Positions 11,706 to 23,561 of a DNA stretch of 64,000 nucleotides are shown here, piece by piece; positions within the stretch are counted from its first letter, which is position 1; the number at the start of each line of letters is the position of its first letter. This DNA comes from Phycomyces nitens. Taxonomy: Eukaryota > Mucoromycota > Mucoromycetes > Mucorales > Phycomycetaceae. Position numbers and translations under genes: made by a program. Location of the stretch: positions 682,001 through 746,000 of the forward strand of contig JAHRBC010000005.1 of NCBI GenBank assembly GCA_022702545.1, read 5' to 3'. The notes beneath the pieces were generated by a model. The model was not told the DNA's origin. It did not search any database and worked only from the letters and a program-made list of their open reading frames with translations.

Positions 11706-13270
11706 ATGGCCTACATTCCCGCAGAAAGTCTGCGCAATCTCCACCTCTACAAGTATGGTGGCGTAGACAAGTCTCTGGTCTCTCGCTACATCCTTACCCC
11801 ATATTGGAATAACCTCGTAAAGATCTTTCCCCTCTGGGTCGCGTAAGTCAACCAGTCAGCCAACCAGCCAGTCAGCCAGTCATGGCCTCCCTATTATTCC
11901 TTCTCACCCAGACTTCATAGACCCAACCTCATTACCTTGCTCGGATTGTTCTGCACAATCTTCAATGTCCTGACCCTCTTTTACTACGACTCTTCCCTCG
12001 GCCCTTGCCCCAACTGGGTCTACACCTCGTATGTAAATAGGAGTACGAATCTGTAGAGCAGTAACCAGAATGACATCAATAAATATCAATAGGTTCGGTA
12101 TTGGCTTGTTTGCCTATCAGTCTCTTGACGCCATTGATGGAAAGCAGGCCAGACGTACGGGTGCCTCTGGTCCCCTTGGCGAACTATTCGATCATGGTAA
12201 ATAACCTGAGGAGGGGGGGTGTTTAGTCTACTTTTCTAAACATCTTTTAGGCTGTGATTCTCTTAATACCATGTTGGGTGCCTACACTTGGGCATCGGCT
12301 ACTGGTCTCGGTCAAAGCTGGTGGACTGTTGGATCCCTGTTTGCCAGTCTTTGCAACTTTTACCTGTCGACCTGGGAAGAGTATCATACGGGCATCTTGT
12401 ACCTTGGACATTTTAGTGGCCCTGTGGAGGGTGTGCTGATGCTGGTAGCTGTTCATCTGTGGACCGGGGTTGCAGGTAAGCTGACCAAGACATCTGAAGA
12501 GACACTAATCCCATAATCCAGGTCCTGATTTCTGGAAGCAGACCTTGAACCAAGTGGTGGACATTGACTGGCTCTATAGCCCCTACACCCATGCAATTGG
12601 AAAACTTCCATTGAACCACCTCTTGATCATTATTGGAGCAGTGGTACTTGTGTTCAACATCACATTTGCGTAAGTGCTTTTGATCCAATCAAGAACCCTA
12701 ACCAACCCTTGCCTGCAGCCTCTTGAATGTCATTAGCGTAAAAATCTATCCTACCGACATGTCCCACAAGGATCGATCGATTCTCAAGGCTGTTTCTGGA
12801 CTGATTCCATTTGTGCTCATGACAGGCCTTTCGGTGGCATGGCTGTACATGTGGCCATCACTTGTGTATGAGGATTTGTCTGCGTTTATCATGTTTATTG
12901 GCCTCTTGTTTGGCCATCAAGTTGGCACAATCATTACCTCCCATGTAGCAAAGCTCTCTTTTCCCTTTTGGGATACTCCTGCCATGGCATTGTTGGGAAC
13001 TGGTTGTGGTCTGGCCTATGTAGAAACCTGTCTTGAATGGTAATTGATATTAAGAGACACTATTAGAGATTATTAGTCGCTAACTAACCAACCAACCAAC
13101 TTAATAGCTGCACTATTACTATTGACCACCGCTTTGTCATTAGAGCTTTTGTTGTGCTTGCTGGTGCCCAATACTTTATCTTTATCATTGGAGTCATTCA
13201 GCAAATCTGTAAATATCTCGATATCGGGTGTCTCTATATCAAGAAGAAGAATCCTGTTCATACAGAATAA
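11706..13270 (+). CDS. CEPT1: choline/ethanolamine phosphotransferase (CDP-alcohol type)
   Basis: Transfers phosphocholine or phosphoethanolamine from the CDP-alcohol to diacylglycerol, the last step of the Kennedy pathway, in ER or Golgi membranes. Seven exons: 11706-11842, 11912-12028, 12093-12196, 12251-12475, 12522-12669, 12719-13039, 13108-13270, giving 404 aa in a single closed frame. The CDP-alcohol phosphatidyltransferase signature is complete: D97, D100-G101, A104-R105, G114, D118, D122 in [10 protein letters not shown]...GELFDHGCD. Multiple hydrophobic segments follow. The basic tail [11 protein letters not shown] resembles an ER-retention-type end. The symbol is given by homology. 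CPT1 or EPT1 would be the yeast names, and choline versus ethanolamine preference cannot be read from sequence. Confidence 0.95.
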
Positions 13271-13722
13271 GAACATACATGTTTAATAAAGACAAGTGTA
13301 CATAAGTAAAAGTATCCATATCTTATGTTTTACTTTACGGCCTTAATCCTTTTACTTTCATCTGGACGGTGCAGTCGCTCATTTTGGTGACATTCATTTT
13401 GGTCCTTCCCTCCCCCCCCTTGAACCTTGAGCAATAATGGTTTATCTGTTATAAATCATCATCAATACATGCGCTCAAGGCTGTGCATTCTGTGGTACAT
13501 GGCCATCTGGACCGCATTTCGGGCCACATTGTTTACAGTATTGCTAGAAGCATGTCGATTGGTTTCAAATCTGTGTGAATTACTGCTGTTAATGATATTT
13601 AATAAGATTTATTTATTTACTTATATACACAGAAATACGATTTAATACTTATATTATATTATATTATAAATTTATATTATATATTTTTATATATTTATAT
13701 ATTTTTGGTGGGCTGTCGAAGC
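13271..13722. other. convergent 3' spacer
   Basis: This spacer lies between the stops of two convergent genes. It has an AATAAA-like signal at about 13283 and an AT-rich tract with TATATT repeats at 13650-13705. Nothing else is seen. Confidence 0.5.
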
Positions 13723-14985
13723 CTATTGAATGGTATCATGATTTGCTCTCTGGATCTCTTGTCGTAATTGATAAACTAGAACATTGGTGGAGAGGATGTT
13801 GGCATGGGCATGCTCGATCTGAAGTGCCTGGTAGCACTTGATCAAGAGACGTGTCGATGTCTCAAACAGCTGGTACTGGTGAGAATGCATCAGAGTCGTA
13901 TTGTTGAGCATGTTGGTATAATAGTCATGGCCGACCTTTGCAAAATGATCCGCAAGCCGAGAAATCGAGCAGGACCAAAGGCCAGTTGTTTTGTGATTGG
14001 CACCACGGCTGGCAAGAGAAAACGTGCGCTGCAGCAATGGCCGGGCCCAACCGCTCTGTCTAGTGCTTGGCTGCTTGGGCTTCAGTAGGACTGGCCAGTC
14101 CCAATCTGCGGGCTCAAACACTGGTCTGGTCATGGTGAACAGAGGAGAGTCTTCATCCCGAGACCGCTGAAGGCCATTCTGACTGGGTTGGGGGTTAAAG
14201 ATACGGTCGGCAAGCTGTTGGATGTCCTGCATCGCCTGTTGCTGTTGGTCACCAATCTCGTAATTGGCCCCAAAGATGTGCTGGTAGTTTCCTTCCATGC
14301 TGGCCAGGTTCTGGGCCGCATTTTCCTCGAATACATGCCCAAAGTCCCTTGCTATCTTTGTGAGGATCTCTTTGCAGTCTTCAATTGGTGCCCGGCTGGA
14401 TTCAAATACGAGGTAGTGTTTGTTGATCGAGCGGTATCCAAGGCCGAGCAGACCGATATTCGAGCGCGTGGCCCTGACCACCCTACAGCCAGAGGCCGCC
14501 AGCGGCGTGGAAGAGATGATGGAGTGGATAATGCTCTCTATTTCAGGTTTGCTTTTCTTCCATTGGCGCCTCAATTGCTCGAGTGCACCTGATAAAGATT
14601 CGAGTTCTTCATGGGTCTGGCCTGATTCACTTAGCCGTCTGCTGTACTCTTGGACATGGGCCAGCATATCCGATCGAACGTCGTCAGACTCCAGAGAACG
14701 GACCCGCATTAAGTCTAACTGGGACTGGTACCGGTCTCTTAGGGTCATCAAACATTCGATGGTTGCATTCCACTCATGCGTCGAAATAGGGGTCCTTTTC
14801 CACATTTTTGCACACCTTTTTATGTCCTGCCTCTCTGACCTTGACAGGATTCGCAGTGTACGAGACAGGTCCATCTGTTCCTTTGAGCACATTAGCCGAA
14901 ACGAACTCTGAAGCGATGATTCCAAGGAGTGTAGGTAGAGCCGATCTCGTACATCGAGCTCAATGGAATTTTCAGTGTCTGACAT
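13723..14985 (-). CDS. helical protein of unknown function (420 aa)
   Basis: Single exon from the ATG at 14985 (MSDTENSIELD) to a TAG at 13723. In-frame codons continue a short way upstream without another ATG, so this start is preferred. The protein is rich in Leu, Arg, Gln and Glu and predicted mostly alpha-helical, with heptad-like stretches about residues 20-60, 110-170 and 210-275. A conserved-looking segment near residue 180 (GCRVVRATRSNIGLLGLGYR) stands out. No catalytic motif, signal peptide or membrane segment is visible. A structural or complex subunit is possible, but I do not recognise the family. Codon use looks like that of the neighbouring genes. Confidence 0.75.
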   Translation of the reverse strand: MSDTENSIELDVRDRLYLHSLESSLQSSFRLMCSKEQMDLSRTLRILSRSERQDIKRCAKMWKRTPISTHEWNATIECLMTLRDRYQSQLDLMRVRSLESDDVRSDMLAHVQEYSRRLSESGQTHEELESLSGALEQLRRQWKKSKPEIESIIHSIISSTPLAASGCRVVRATRSNIGLLGLGYRSINKHYLVFESSRAPIEDCKEILTKIARDFGHVFEENAAQNLASMEGNYQHIFGANYEIGDQQQQAMQDIQQLADRIFNPQPSQNGLQRSRDEDSPLFTMTRPVFEPADWDWPVLLKPKQPSTRQSGWARPLLQRTFSLASRGANHKTTGLWSCSISRLADHFAKVGHDYYTNMLNNTTLMHSHQYQLFETSTRLLIKCYQALQIEHAHANILSTNVLVYQLRQEIQRANHDTIQ

Positions 14986-16782
14986 GTGTTGTGCGCGTAA
15001 AATAAGAACCGAATAGAGATTTAAAGGGTTAATAGACGGCACTCATTCGAAGTCGAGGGAATTGGGGGGGCTTCTTCTTCTTGAACCAAAAAAAGAATAG
15101 AAGAGGAAAAGAAAGGCAGATGAATTCACAGTTATGATCAAGGATTATTTTAGATTGTGTTCTTATAGTGTAATCCAGGAACGGCTGCACAAGCCATGTT
15201 GGATTAACAATAGCTGAAAATAGCGTTTGAGGCTTATAAATACATATTCACAGGTAAATATTTATAGGTATTAATTTTGCTCCTTTCAAAAATATATATA
15301 CATATATACATATATATAACATTTATTTAAATACATATCATTAGTTTTGACGTTTATTATAATACAAGTTTTATGTATATGTATATATATATGTATATAT
15401 ATATAATGTATACTATCAAACAATCAAATATCCCAACTTAACTCTTGTACGTCCTGCAAGTAGTACACTTTATTTCAATAGTGGTGCCATTTCTAGTGAT
15501 CATTATGGATTTAATACGTGCATTATCATTATCATTGTTTTTTCCTTCTTACCTTGATCTTTTGTTGTACCAATCACTTTACTTTGCTCGTTTATAGCTT
15601 CTAATTGGCAACATGCAAAATTCTTTATAAATACAAATAACCAACATTTATATGTCCATTGTTAATGAATAATATCATCGTCCTTCATCTTGATCCTTCT
15701 TACTATGCACGGTATTGTTGGCCAGAAAAGGAAACTTCGATCATCGCCATTTTCTACACTTGGACGCATGGACCGTGCCCTACCTTTGGGGTCTAAACCT
15801 TAGAGCTGCCAACAAGCACACCTACATGCGTCTGTGGGCCATGTTGGGTTAGGTAGACATAATCTCATGGTCTGAATGACAATATTCCCGTTGAATAATT
15901 AAAGAATGGAAGCCTATCCAGGCCAGCCAAACAGTTGGCAAACAAGTCTATTACTGTCACTCTCACAAGACAAGTGTTCCCATGCCAACTAAATATATAC
16001 TTTATCGTTCTATGTTTTGGCCGGAGAAATTATTAGGTAAAAAAGAAAGAAAAAAAAAGGTTAACATTTGTCGTATGATTTTTTGGCACAATAATGCAAG
16101 CCTATATGCTATTAGGTCGGACAAGCCTGTAATACCAGTTTAATATATCTCGGTATTAATAAACAGCAAAAACAGTAAAGCCAACAACAGCGATAATAAT
16201 AATAATAATAATAATAATATATATATATATTGATTCTATCAGGCCAAAAAAAAAAGCTTTTTAAGTATATAGAAAATTCCCAATCAAGATTTAGAGAGTA
16301 TCCACAGGATTATAAACACATAAATTGTATTTGGCAAGCAAATTTATAATTTATAATTTTGTATTTATATATATATATAATATATATATATTGGGGTGTA
16401 ATAGCCACCGTCCTATATATTTATATAGATATATAGATATATAGACATATATATAAATATATATATTTTATAATTACACTTGAAAGTTTCTTGGAGATTC
16501 AACAAAAAAAATATGTATATATATATATATATAAAAAGAAAGATATTGGATACTGTGTATGTAATTTATGAAAGTTATGTAGCTATGTAGTTATGTACAC
16601 AAGTATGAATATATGTGTGTGTGCGTAGGGGTATAAGGTGTACAGAAAAGGTGTCCAGGGCAAAGAGCTCGATGCGGCACTCGGAAGCACTCGGAAGCAC
16701 ATACAGGGCACTGGGCGGCACATTAAACATGGAAGCACACTGTTTAAACACCAGATGGTATATTGTAAGATACTTGTTCTCT
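14986..16782. other. AT-rich intergenic region with TA/TAA microsatellites
   Basis: No gene is supported. TA-rich tracts lie at 15292-15340, 15375-15410, 16196-16230 (TAA then TA), 16370-16460 and 16510-16535. A mixed-composition patch at about 15700-15850 reads partly protein-like but has stops in every frame. Confidence 0.5.
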
Positions 16783-18907
16783 CTACGGGGGGTCTTTTGC
16801 CGTGTTTCTGGGCTGTCTTGGTCTTGTAGAATTAGTTGTTTTGGGTGGAATAATTGGACGGGTTGATGGACGAGCGGGTGGACGAGTAGGTGGACGAGTG
16901 GGTGGACGAGTGGGTGGACGAGTGGGTGGTTGGCCAGGTGGCTTCTTGGCTATTGGTTTCCTGGCAGATTGAGACGATGATTTTGTGGTCGAGGTTGTGG
17001 TTGTTGTGGTTGCGGTTGCGGTTGTTGTTGTGGAATCCTGTTTAAGACTTGCTTGTTTGAGGGCAGTTTGCTTGAGAATCGTCTGCTTTAGTACGGCCTG
17101 GCGCAGGGCAGTCTGCTTGGCAGGCTGGGGTTTGGCATTTTTGTCACCAGAAATTCCAGCAGGTGTTTTCTTGAGGTTTTCGAGTGCAAGGGTTGTTTGG
17201 TCAAGCTGCTTTTGGAACTGTTTCCTTGATAGTCTGGAATCCATGGCATGTTGCTCGGTTGACGCCTTGAGATCCTCGAGCGTCTTTACGGCCATCGATA
17301 CCTTTGCTTCCAGGTCTAGACGGGTCTTGGCTTCCAGGGCGGCTGATTCTTCGAGGCGACTTAGACGTTCCATCAGTTGATCGAGACGAGAATTTGTGGC
17401 TGTGGACGTGTGTGGTGCCAGTGGCTGGGGGGCAATGGCAATGGAAGTGGCAGTAAACTGGGGAGAGCGGGCATGGAGAGCGTCAAGACGGTCGACGGCC
17501 TGTTGCTGACGGCGTTCAGTGTCTTCTCGCCACCGCTGTTCTTCACACAGTGTTTTCTCGAGATGGGCGATGCGTTTTCTTGACTTTTCTTCTTGTTCCT
17601 TGAGTGAAATCTGGAGAGACCGGACAACATTGATCATTCCGAGTATCGGCTGACGATAGACATGTGGGTGGTCCAATGAAATCTGATCCGTGATCGATGA
17701 TTGTCGACAAATATCCCTGGTTCTTTCCTGATATCCATGCCAAAAGGCCTGAATGCGACTGGCAGGGACCTCTGGGCTTTGGGGAGAAAATGTTGTCTGG
17801 AGGAGGTTGCAGCGGACATAGTGTGTTCGCACCGTATCATCAGGAGGCAATAGATCTGTATTGGGTGATACTGATGATTCTTTCCATTGTTTGGCTAAAA
17901 TAATTCAAGAGCACTTAGTAGTGTAAGCAAAGAACGAGCACTAGTAGTAGTAATAATGATAATACTAATAATAATGATAATACTAATAATAATAAAAATA
18001 ATAATTACCAGCGTTGCTTCTAAAGGGTATTGCGTCTAGCCATGGAACGGGAGAGGGATGTGTGCGTTGGGAGGTTCGGAGGGCCGGGAGTCGTTCGGTA
18101 GAGAGGTGTGGGGGGAGTGAGGATAGTAAGGCGGGCGGCACAGACACAGGTCTTGGGGTAAGGATAGCTGTAACTTGAGGAGATTGTGGTTGAGACGATG
18201 TTCGGAGGAGTGCCTTTGAACGCTCGATTTCTGTGATCCAGTGCGCGACGGCTCTGTTCTTCTCGACCCGTTCGCTGTCGTCTTCCTTATTCTGTCGGCT
18301 AGAAAACCACTCGTTGAGGGCTGATGGGTCTGGAAGGGGAGGACGAGTAGTTGTGGTTGATGTGATGGCAGTTGGAGTAGGCAGGCGGCTGTGGGATTGA
18401 TCGACTGAAGGACGTTTGTGCTGCTTTGCGGCTTTGTTGGCGAGTTTCTTGAGGAAGCGGGATCGCGGTGGAAATTGGTAGCGTTCTTGGTCAGGAGTCA
18501 GTGTCTGTGGAACTGTGATTTCTTGACTCCCGTCTGGATAGCGCTTGATGAGTGCCTGTAAGAGATGGTCAGAATTATATGATGATATGATGTGACACCG
18601 AGATTGAAATGAGATTTTGAAAATAAGTTTGCAATACCTTGCGCCTGTCTCCCCAGAGCAGGATTCCGTGGGGTCTCTTGCGACGGATTTGCTCCATGGC
18701 GGCTGCTGCCCTGGCTGCGATCCGTGCCTGTTGCTCTAGACGCTGGTCTGGGTGCTTTGAAGACTCATTTGAGGATATTTTGGCAGACAAGGGGCCCGTG
18801 CACTTCTTGTCCTGCAACTGTTCTTGTTTGACAGTCTGTGAAATAGTTGTAAGGGGTTTTTTAGGTTGCTGCACTCTACTAGGGTGGGGGTCATGCATCC
18901 TATGCAT
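16783..18907 (-). CDS. coiled-coil protein with LKQ and PTRP repeats (642 aa)
   Basis: Three exons on the minus strand: 18907-18638, 18555-18009, 17894-16783. Frames close exactly. The N-terminus is basic with an Ala-rich helix (RIAARAAAAMEQIRRK) and a HGILLWGDRRK block. Residues about 100-270 are Ser/Pro/Thr-rich linker. A helical domain beginning RTHYVRCNLLQTTFSP leads into a long coiled coil (about 345-500, EEQRWREDTERRQQQAVDRL). Then come a pentad-like run of xLKQT units, a Thr tract and a PPTR repeat run rich in basic residues near the C-terminus. The order suggests a scaffold or cytoskeletal linker with a disordered basic tail. I do not recognise a named family. The repeats at the tail are tandem at DNA level (GGGTGGACGAGT units at 16870-16925), so length may vary between strains. 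Confidence 0.82.
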
Positions 18908-19459
18908 TGTTGTTCGTTCGTCTGCAATGGTTTAAACATACGGTGTCTCTAGGTCACACGGACACGTATGCTCAACAAAAGGAGAGAAAGAGAAAGAGAA
19001 GAGCGAAAGGGATGAATATGTACAAAAAATATATAGATATTTATATTTATATTTATATTTATATATATTTTAAATGTATAGGTAGATAACTATATATATA
19101 TATATATATATATGTATATGTAAATATATGTATATATTTATATATAAAAATAATAACGAAAGAAAGGCTAAACCGGGTCATCTTGATCAGAACACACACA
19201 TATATTTATATTTATATTTATATTTACATTTTATTTATATATTATTTATATATAAATATATTATTATTTATACTTTATGTTTGCTCAGAGATAGTTGCTG
19301 TTGAGCATTCCATTTATCACTTTTTGTCAAGTAATTATTGCCATTACATTTATTATTATTTAATATTAAAAAAAGTTTTTTTTTCTAGTGCCTGAAACAA
19401 AGCAAATGAAATAGTATTGATAAATTTAATAAAATATTAATAATAATAATGATAATAAC

Positions 19460-19506
<47 letters not shown>

Positions 19507-19659
19507 TATAAAGTTAATATAAATAATAGTAGTAGGAATAATAGAATCTCGACAATTTATAATTGTAATTTATAGAGCACAAAACATCGAGTGTTTTTTA
19601 TAAAAATAAATAGATAACTTGTAAAGAGCCCTTAAATACTTTTTTTTTCCCCAATATCT
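18908..19659. other. intergenic AT/TAA-repeat region
   Basis: Contains TATATT runs at 19030-19140 and 19200-19270 and a (TAA)n microsatellite at about 19437-19503. No coding signal is seen. Confidence 0.5.
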
Positions 19660-21309
19660 TTAGTTGTGCAATTTTTGAGGCGTCAATGGCGGGGGCAGGT
19701 TAACGGCGCCACTAAAATACCAAAATAATAATAAATAAAAAAAAGGGTTCTTTATGTTAGTGCTACACTCCATAATTTATATTTATCCATCTTACCCTGC
19801 GTCACTTGATCTTACTGGCCCGTCTTCAACTTGTTGCGAGTCAGCAAATGGATCGAATGGATCCAAAGTCACGTTCCGTTGGTAACCGTCAAATGGGTTC
19901 ATGCTTCTAAAGAAGTATATATAAGTATATTATGTTGCTATGTTTTTTTGTAGCTCATACTCTGTGGGTCTACTGCCCCCGGCCTCGGTATCCCTGCCTG
20001 GCAACGCGCCCTATATAATTTCGTGTTTCAGAATATAAATATATAAATATATTATTTATATATATATTATTTATAAAGTATTTTCTTACCTCGAGCGTGT
20101 TTCGATGGTTGAGATTCTGAGAATTAAAGGTTGCCTCTGTCATTGCCTTGCGTTCCAACATATCGTCGTACGTCTTGAAGCAGTTCACAAGCTCATTGTT
20201 GGCTTCCAGAAGTTCGGCTAAATAGATACAGTCAACACAATATAATCTTATATATATATACATGTATTCACTATATATTCACAGCTAATTTTGTCCTACA
20301 AAAAAAAAGAAACTCACAGATGACGTCGGGGTCCTCGCACGTCTGGAGGTGACTGGACATTATGGTTTGGAATGACTGGCACTTGGCATAGAATTCCTAT
20401 AGAGCCATCAGCACAGCACATCATAACACGGCACAGCACAGCATAGCACAGCACAACACAACACAATACAACACATTGTCTTTTGAGAATAACACTTGCC
20501 TGGATTAGTGCATTCTTGGTGATATCCTCCTGAGTCGGGTCTGTGAATGACAGGGTCTGAGAGAACAGCTGGGCACTGTTCTTGGCAAGTTCACAGTCTG
20601 TCTTGGGGTCAGACGCTGTAAACTATAAAAGTATTTAGAATCTCGGGCTCCCTTTTGGCTATTATTATTATTAATAATGTACCTGTTCTCTGCGTCCAGA
20701 ATTGGAATTGGTGTTGTTTGCTCTTCTTGGCCTTTGGGCTGTGTACTGTCCAACAGAAGCTTCCAGTGTATTATCATACACACGTCTCAAGGCCCCAAAT
20801 GAAGGCTCACTTCCATATTCTGCCATCCAATTCTGAAGACATTGAACCAATTTACCGTGTACTCGCTCATCTTTCGACCTCTTTTTTAAGAATATTAGCA
20901 GACCATACTTGACCTTATCACTGTTACCTTTGGGCTGGCCAATGTCTCGAGATCCTCGCCAAAGGACTTTGCACTCAGCTGGCCTATCTTTTATCAATTC
21001 ACACAGCTCATTTATTGCTTGGCCTACTTACTCCTAAACTTGTCTTTGCAGTTCTCTGCCAGTGCATTCAAGAGCTAAAGAGCTGGTTAAGTATTGGCTG
21101 ATTTAGAAACTGAATCTTACTTCGAGTGCAAGGTATTGAATGTTGGGGTCATTCGAAAGCATCTTCTTTTGCAGCAATTTTCTGGCCTCTTTGGCTCCCA
21201 GTTCAGAGCCATTTACGCTTTCACATAGACCAAATGCAATAGTCCAGTCCAACTCCGTGGCACTCGGGATAGTTGCTTTTTCTATTGATAATACATACTC
21301 ATTGGTCAT
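19660..21309 (-). CDS. VHS-GAT endocytic/sorting adaptor (Lsb5/TOM1-like)
   Basis: Ten exons: 21309-21121, 21074-21032, 20983-20928, 20880-20683, 20622-20500, 20396-20318, 20217-20090, 20010-19961, 19906-19796, 19711-19660, giving 342 aa. The N-terminal VHS domain (about 1-145; ATELDWTIAFGLCESVNG, LLQKKMLSNDPNIQYLAL) should bind ubiquitinated cargo or membranes. A helical GAT domain (about 165-275; LAKNSAQLFSQTLSF, LEANNELVNCFKTYDDML) should bind ubiquitin or actin regulators. The tail has an NPF motif and a DPFDPF motif, ligands of EH and AP-2-type proteins. It has no FYVE and no GAE domain, so it is closest to yeast Lsb5 or animal TOM1. The intron between exons 5 and 6 has a GC donor (CAG|GCAAGT). 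The shortest intron here is 46 nt. Confidence 0.9.
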
Positions 21310-21826
21310 CTACATTTACATTTACTTTATTTTTATTTTTCATGTGGATTCCAAAATACCAATGTCAGCAGTGATTTCGGTGGGCGTTATCTTTTTCGAA
21401 AACAAGGGCATATTATTATGAATGAATAAAGAGAAAGAAAGGAAAAAAAGAGTGGGACAAAAAGGGTTTATTTGTGCACCGTCATGCCTAATATAAATAT
21501 TTTTATAAAGTAATGCAAATGTTAATCATGCACAGAAACAGTCTTAAAATGAATGAGTGAATGAGTGAACGAATGATAGATTGTATGTGTATGTATGTAT
21601 GTATGTATGTATTTATGAGTGATTGAGTAAGTGAGTGAGTGAGTGTATGTGTGTATATAGATGATAATGAATAATGAAGGAATGAATAATACAGTTGATT
21701 AACATGAAATAAATAAGAATGGCATACATTGAGAAATAATAAGAGTAATAATAATAATAATAATAATTATAATAATAATTATAATAATAATAGGTTTGGG
21801 GCTAAAGGAATATAAGAAAGATCAAA
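21310..21826. other. intergenic, GTAT/GAGT microsatellites
   Basis: Holds a GTAT tandem run at about 21584-21612, GAGT units at about 21620-21645 and AATAAT runs at about 21745-21790. There is no gene. Confidence 0.5.
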
Positions 21827-22741
21827 TCAGGCAACAGAGTGCGTGGTAGAGGAAGCCTTGGATTTACCCTGATTTCTACCAAGTGATGAATCCCTGGGTA
21901 AGGGTTGCCACAGGTACTTGGTGGCGTTCTCAAGTACATTGGATCCCAAAGGTGGCGTACTACGGCTAGATGTGACCACAACTTCGGGTGTCTTTGCCTT
22001 TCCTGGGCTGGAGGCCGAAATGGCTGAGCAAAAGGAGGATTGCAATAGGGATCTGGTGGAACCTGAAGAGAGAGTTGTGGGCTCTGATCTCAAGCTGCTG
22101 TTTGTATCAAGTGATTCGATGGATTGACAAGACCTCAATACTGGTGTAATCGAAGCATATCTGTCGATAATATCAAAATCATTCGAGACAACCGAATGGG
22201 AGTATTTCGATAGTCCAGATCTGTGGTCATCGTTGAGGTCCAGGCGATCTAGCCATTTGTCTAGCACGCTATTTGAATAATCGTCGTCTTTTACTGCTTC
22301 TGTTTCTCTTCTGTTGAATCTCTGCATTGTCTTTGAAACAAGGTCTCGAATGGCAGAGTCGATAAGCGCAATCCATAATTGGCGATCCTGCTCATTCTCT
22401 GCCGATATTATATAGGATTTTCGTTCGGTACAGCGGCTGGTGATTTGAAAGCAAAAGGACGCCTTTTTCGTTGGGTAGGCTATGGCTGATTTGTAGAATC
22501 GCAGTTCAATAATACCAGCCAGTTCATTCCCTTGCTATTACAACAAGAAGAAGAAAAAAACTTTTTTTTAATATATTATATATAATAAATTATTATTATT
22601 ATTATTATTTACCTGGTCTTTGTAGTATCTTAGTTCCTTGTCGGTGAGAATATAGTATCGTTTCTGCCAAGTGCTCTTAAAGGTATTTCGGCTCCATCGG
22701 TAAAGCCAGCCCTGGGGATATTCAATGTCTTTACTCGGCAT
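21827..22741 (-). CDS. PH-domain protein (278 aa)
   Basis: Two exons: 22741-22613 and 22534-21827. The pleckstrin homology domain spans about residues 8-112. It opens with the first-strand motif PQGWLYRWSRNTFKSTWQKRYYILTD and closes with the C-terminal helix DRQLWIALIDSAIRDLV, including the invariant Trp. The basic residues in the first loop (R15, K20, K25, R26) suggest phosphoinositide binding. The rest is Ser/Thr-rich and probably disordered. The layout is like small adaptor proteins of the plasma or endosomal membrane. No second domain is seen. The start ATG lies in frame six codons before the PH domain. Confidence 0.88.
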
Positions 22742-23561
22742 CGAATGTGTATATTAAGAAAGTGAAATGTAAACTTATCAAGAATGATAATTATATAAAT
22801 ATAAACATAAATATTTATATTCATATTAAAATTCTCGCAGATTAAATACCGTGACGAAATAGTAACCGAATTATTCATTTGCGCTCCCACTAATAAGCTA
22901 AAATAGGAGAGGACCTTATTTCAAAGAGGCCCAACCAGGATGCTCTAGAGCAAAGGTAACTACACTCGTGCAATCTTCAGTCTACTTTTGTGCTTATATA
23001 GGTTTTATATAATCACATTCCTAGAGCCGGAACCTTGGTGCAGACTTGGATCCTGTTTTTTGTTTTGTTTTATTACTCGAGGCAAGAGATCGCCTAGTAC
23101 AGCGCTCTCCACATTTGACCTTTTGGTTAGAAGCGCGGTAAAAGCAAAATATTCATAATATATAGTTTTCCATCAACTCCTACACACGATCTTTTTCTTT
23201 CTTTCAAAAAAAAACAAATCTCGACAAGATGACCTGTCCTTTCCCTTTACTTTATCAACAAGACCCTAAATAAGGCAGCATATTCCCGAGAAAACCTATC
23301 GCTGCGGATTCCCAAGGAGTCTCGGGTAACAATATCCTGAATTCGGTCACTGAGATGAGAAATCGAGATTACATAGCCGTTTAAACACGGTATCACAAGA
23401 AAATCTCTGTGCAAGAATACATTTATATTGTACTTATATTCCTCACAGGTAAAACAATACTATAACTGGTTCTCCAGGTGTCGTACAAGTAGGTGAAAAT
23501 AACCAAAGAACGAGACAATCCCCAAGATCCCCCTTCTGCAATATTTTACCTTTCAATAAAA
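22742..23561. other. intergenic region between tandem minus-strand genes
   Basis: 820 bp with no supported gene. This is the presumed promoter of the PH-domain gene plus the 3' region of the zinc-finger gene. AT-rich near 22780-22840, otherwise of mixed composition. Confidence 0.45.

Noticed and set aside
13427..13645. 72-codon plus frame after the CEPT1 stop
   Set aside because: Composition typical of AT-rich spacer, no homology, and it lies between convergent genes.
16985..17630. Val-rich plus frame and other frames within the coiled-coil gene
   Set aside because: Antisense or off-frame readings of the LKQ/Thr repeat region.
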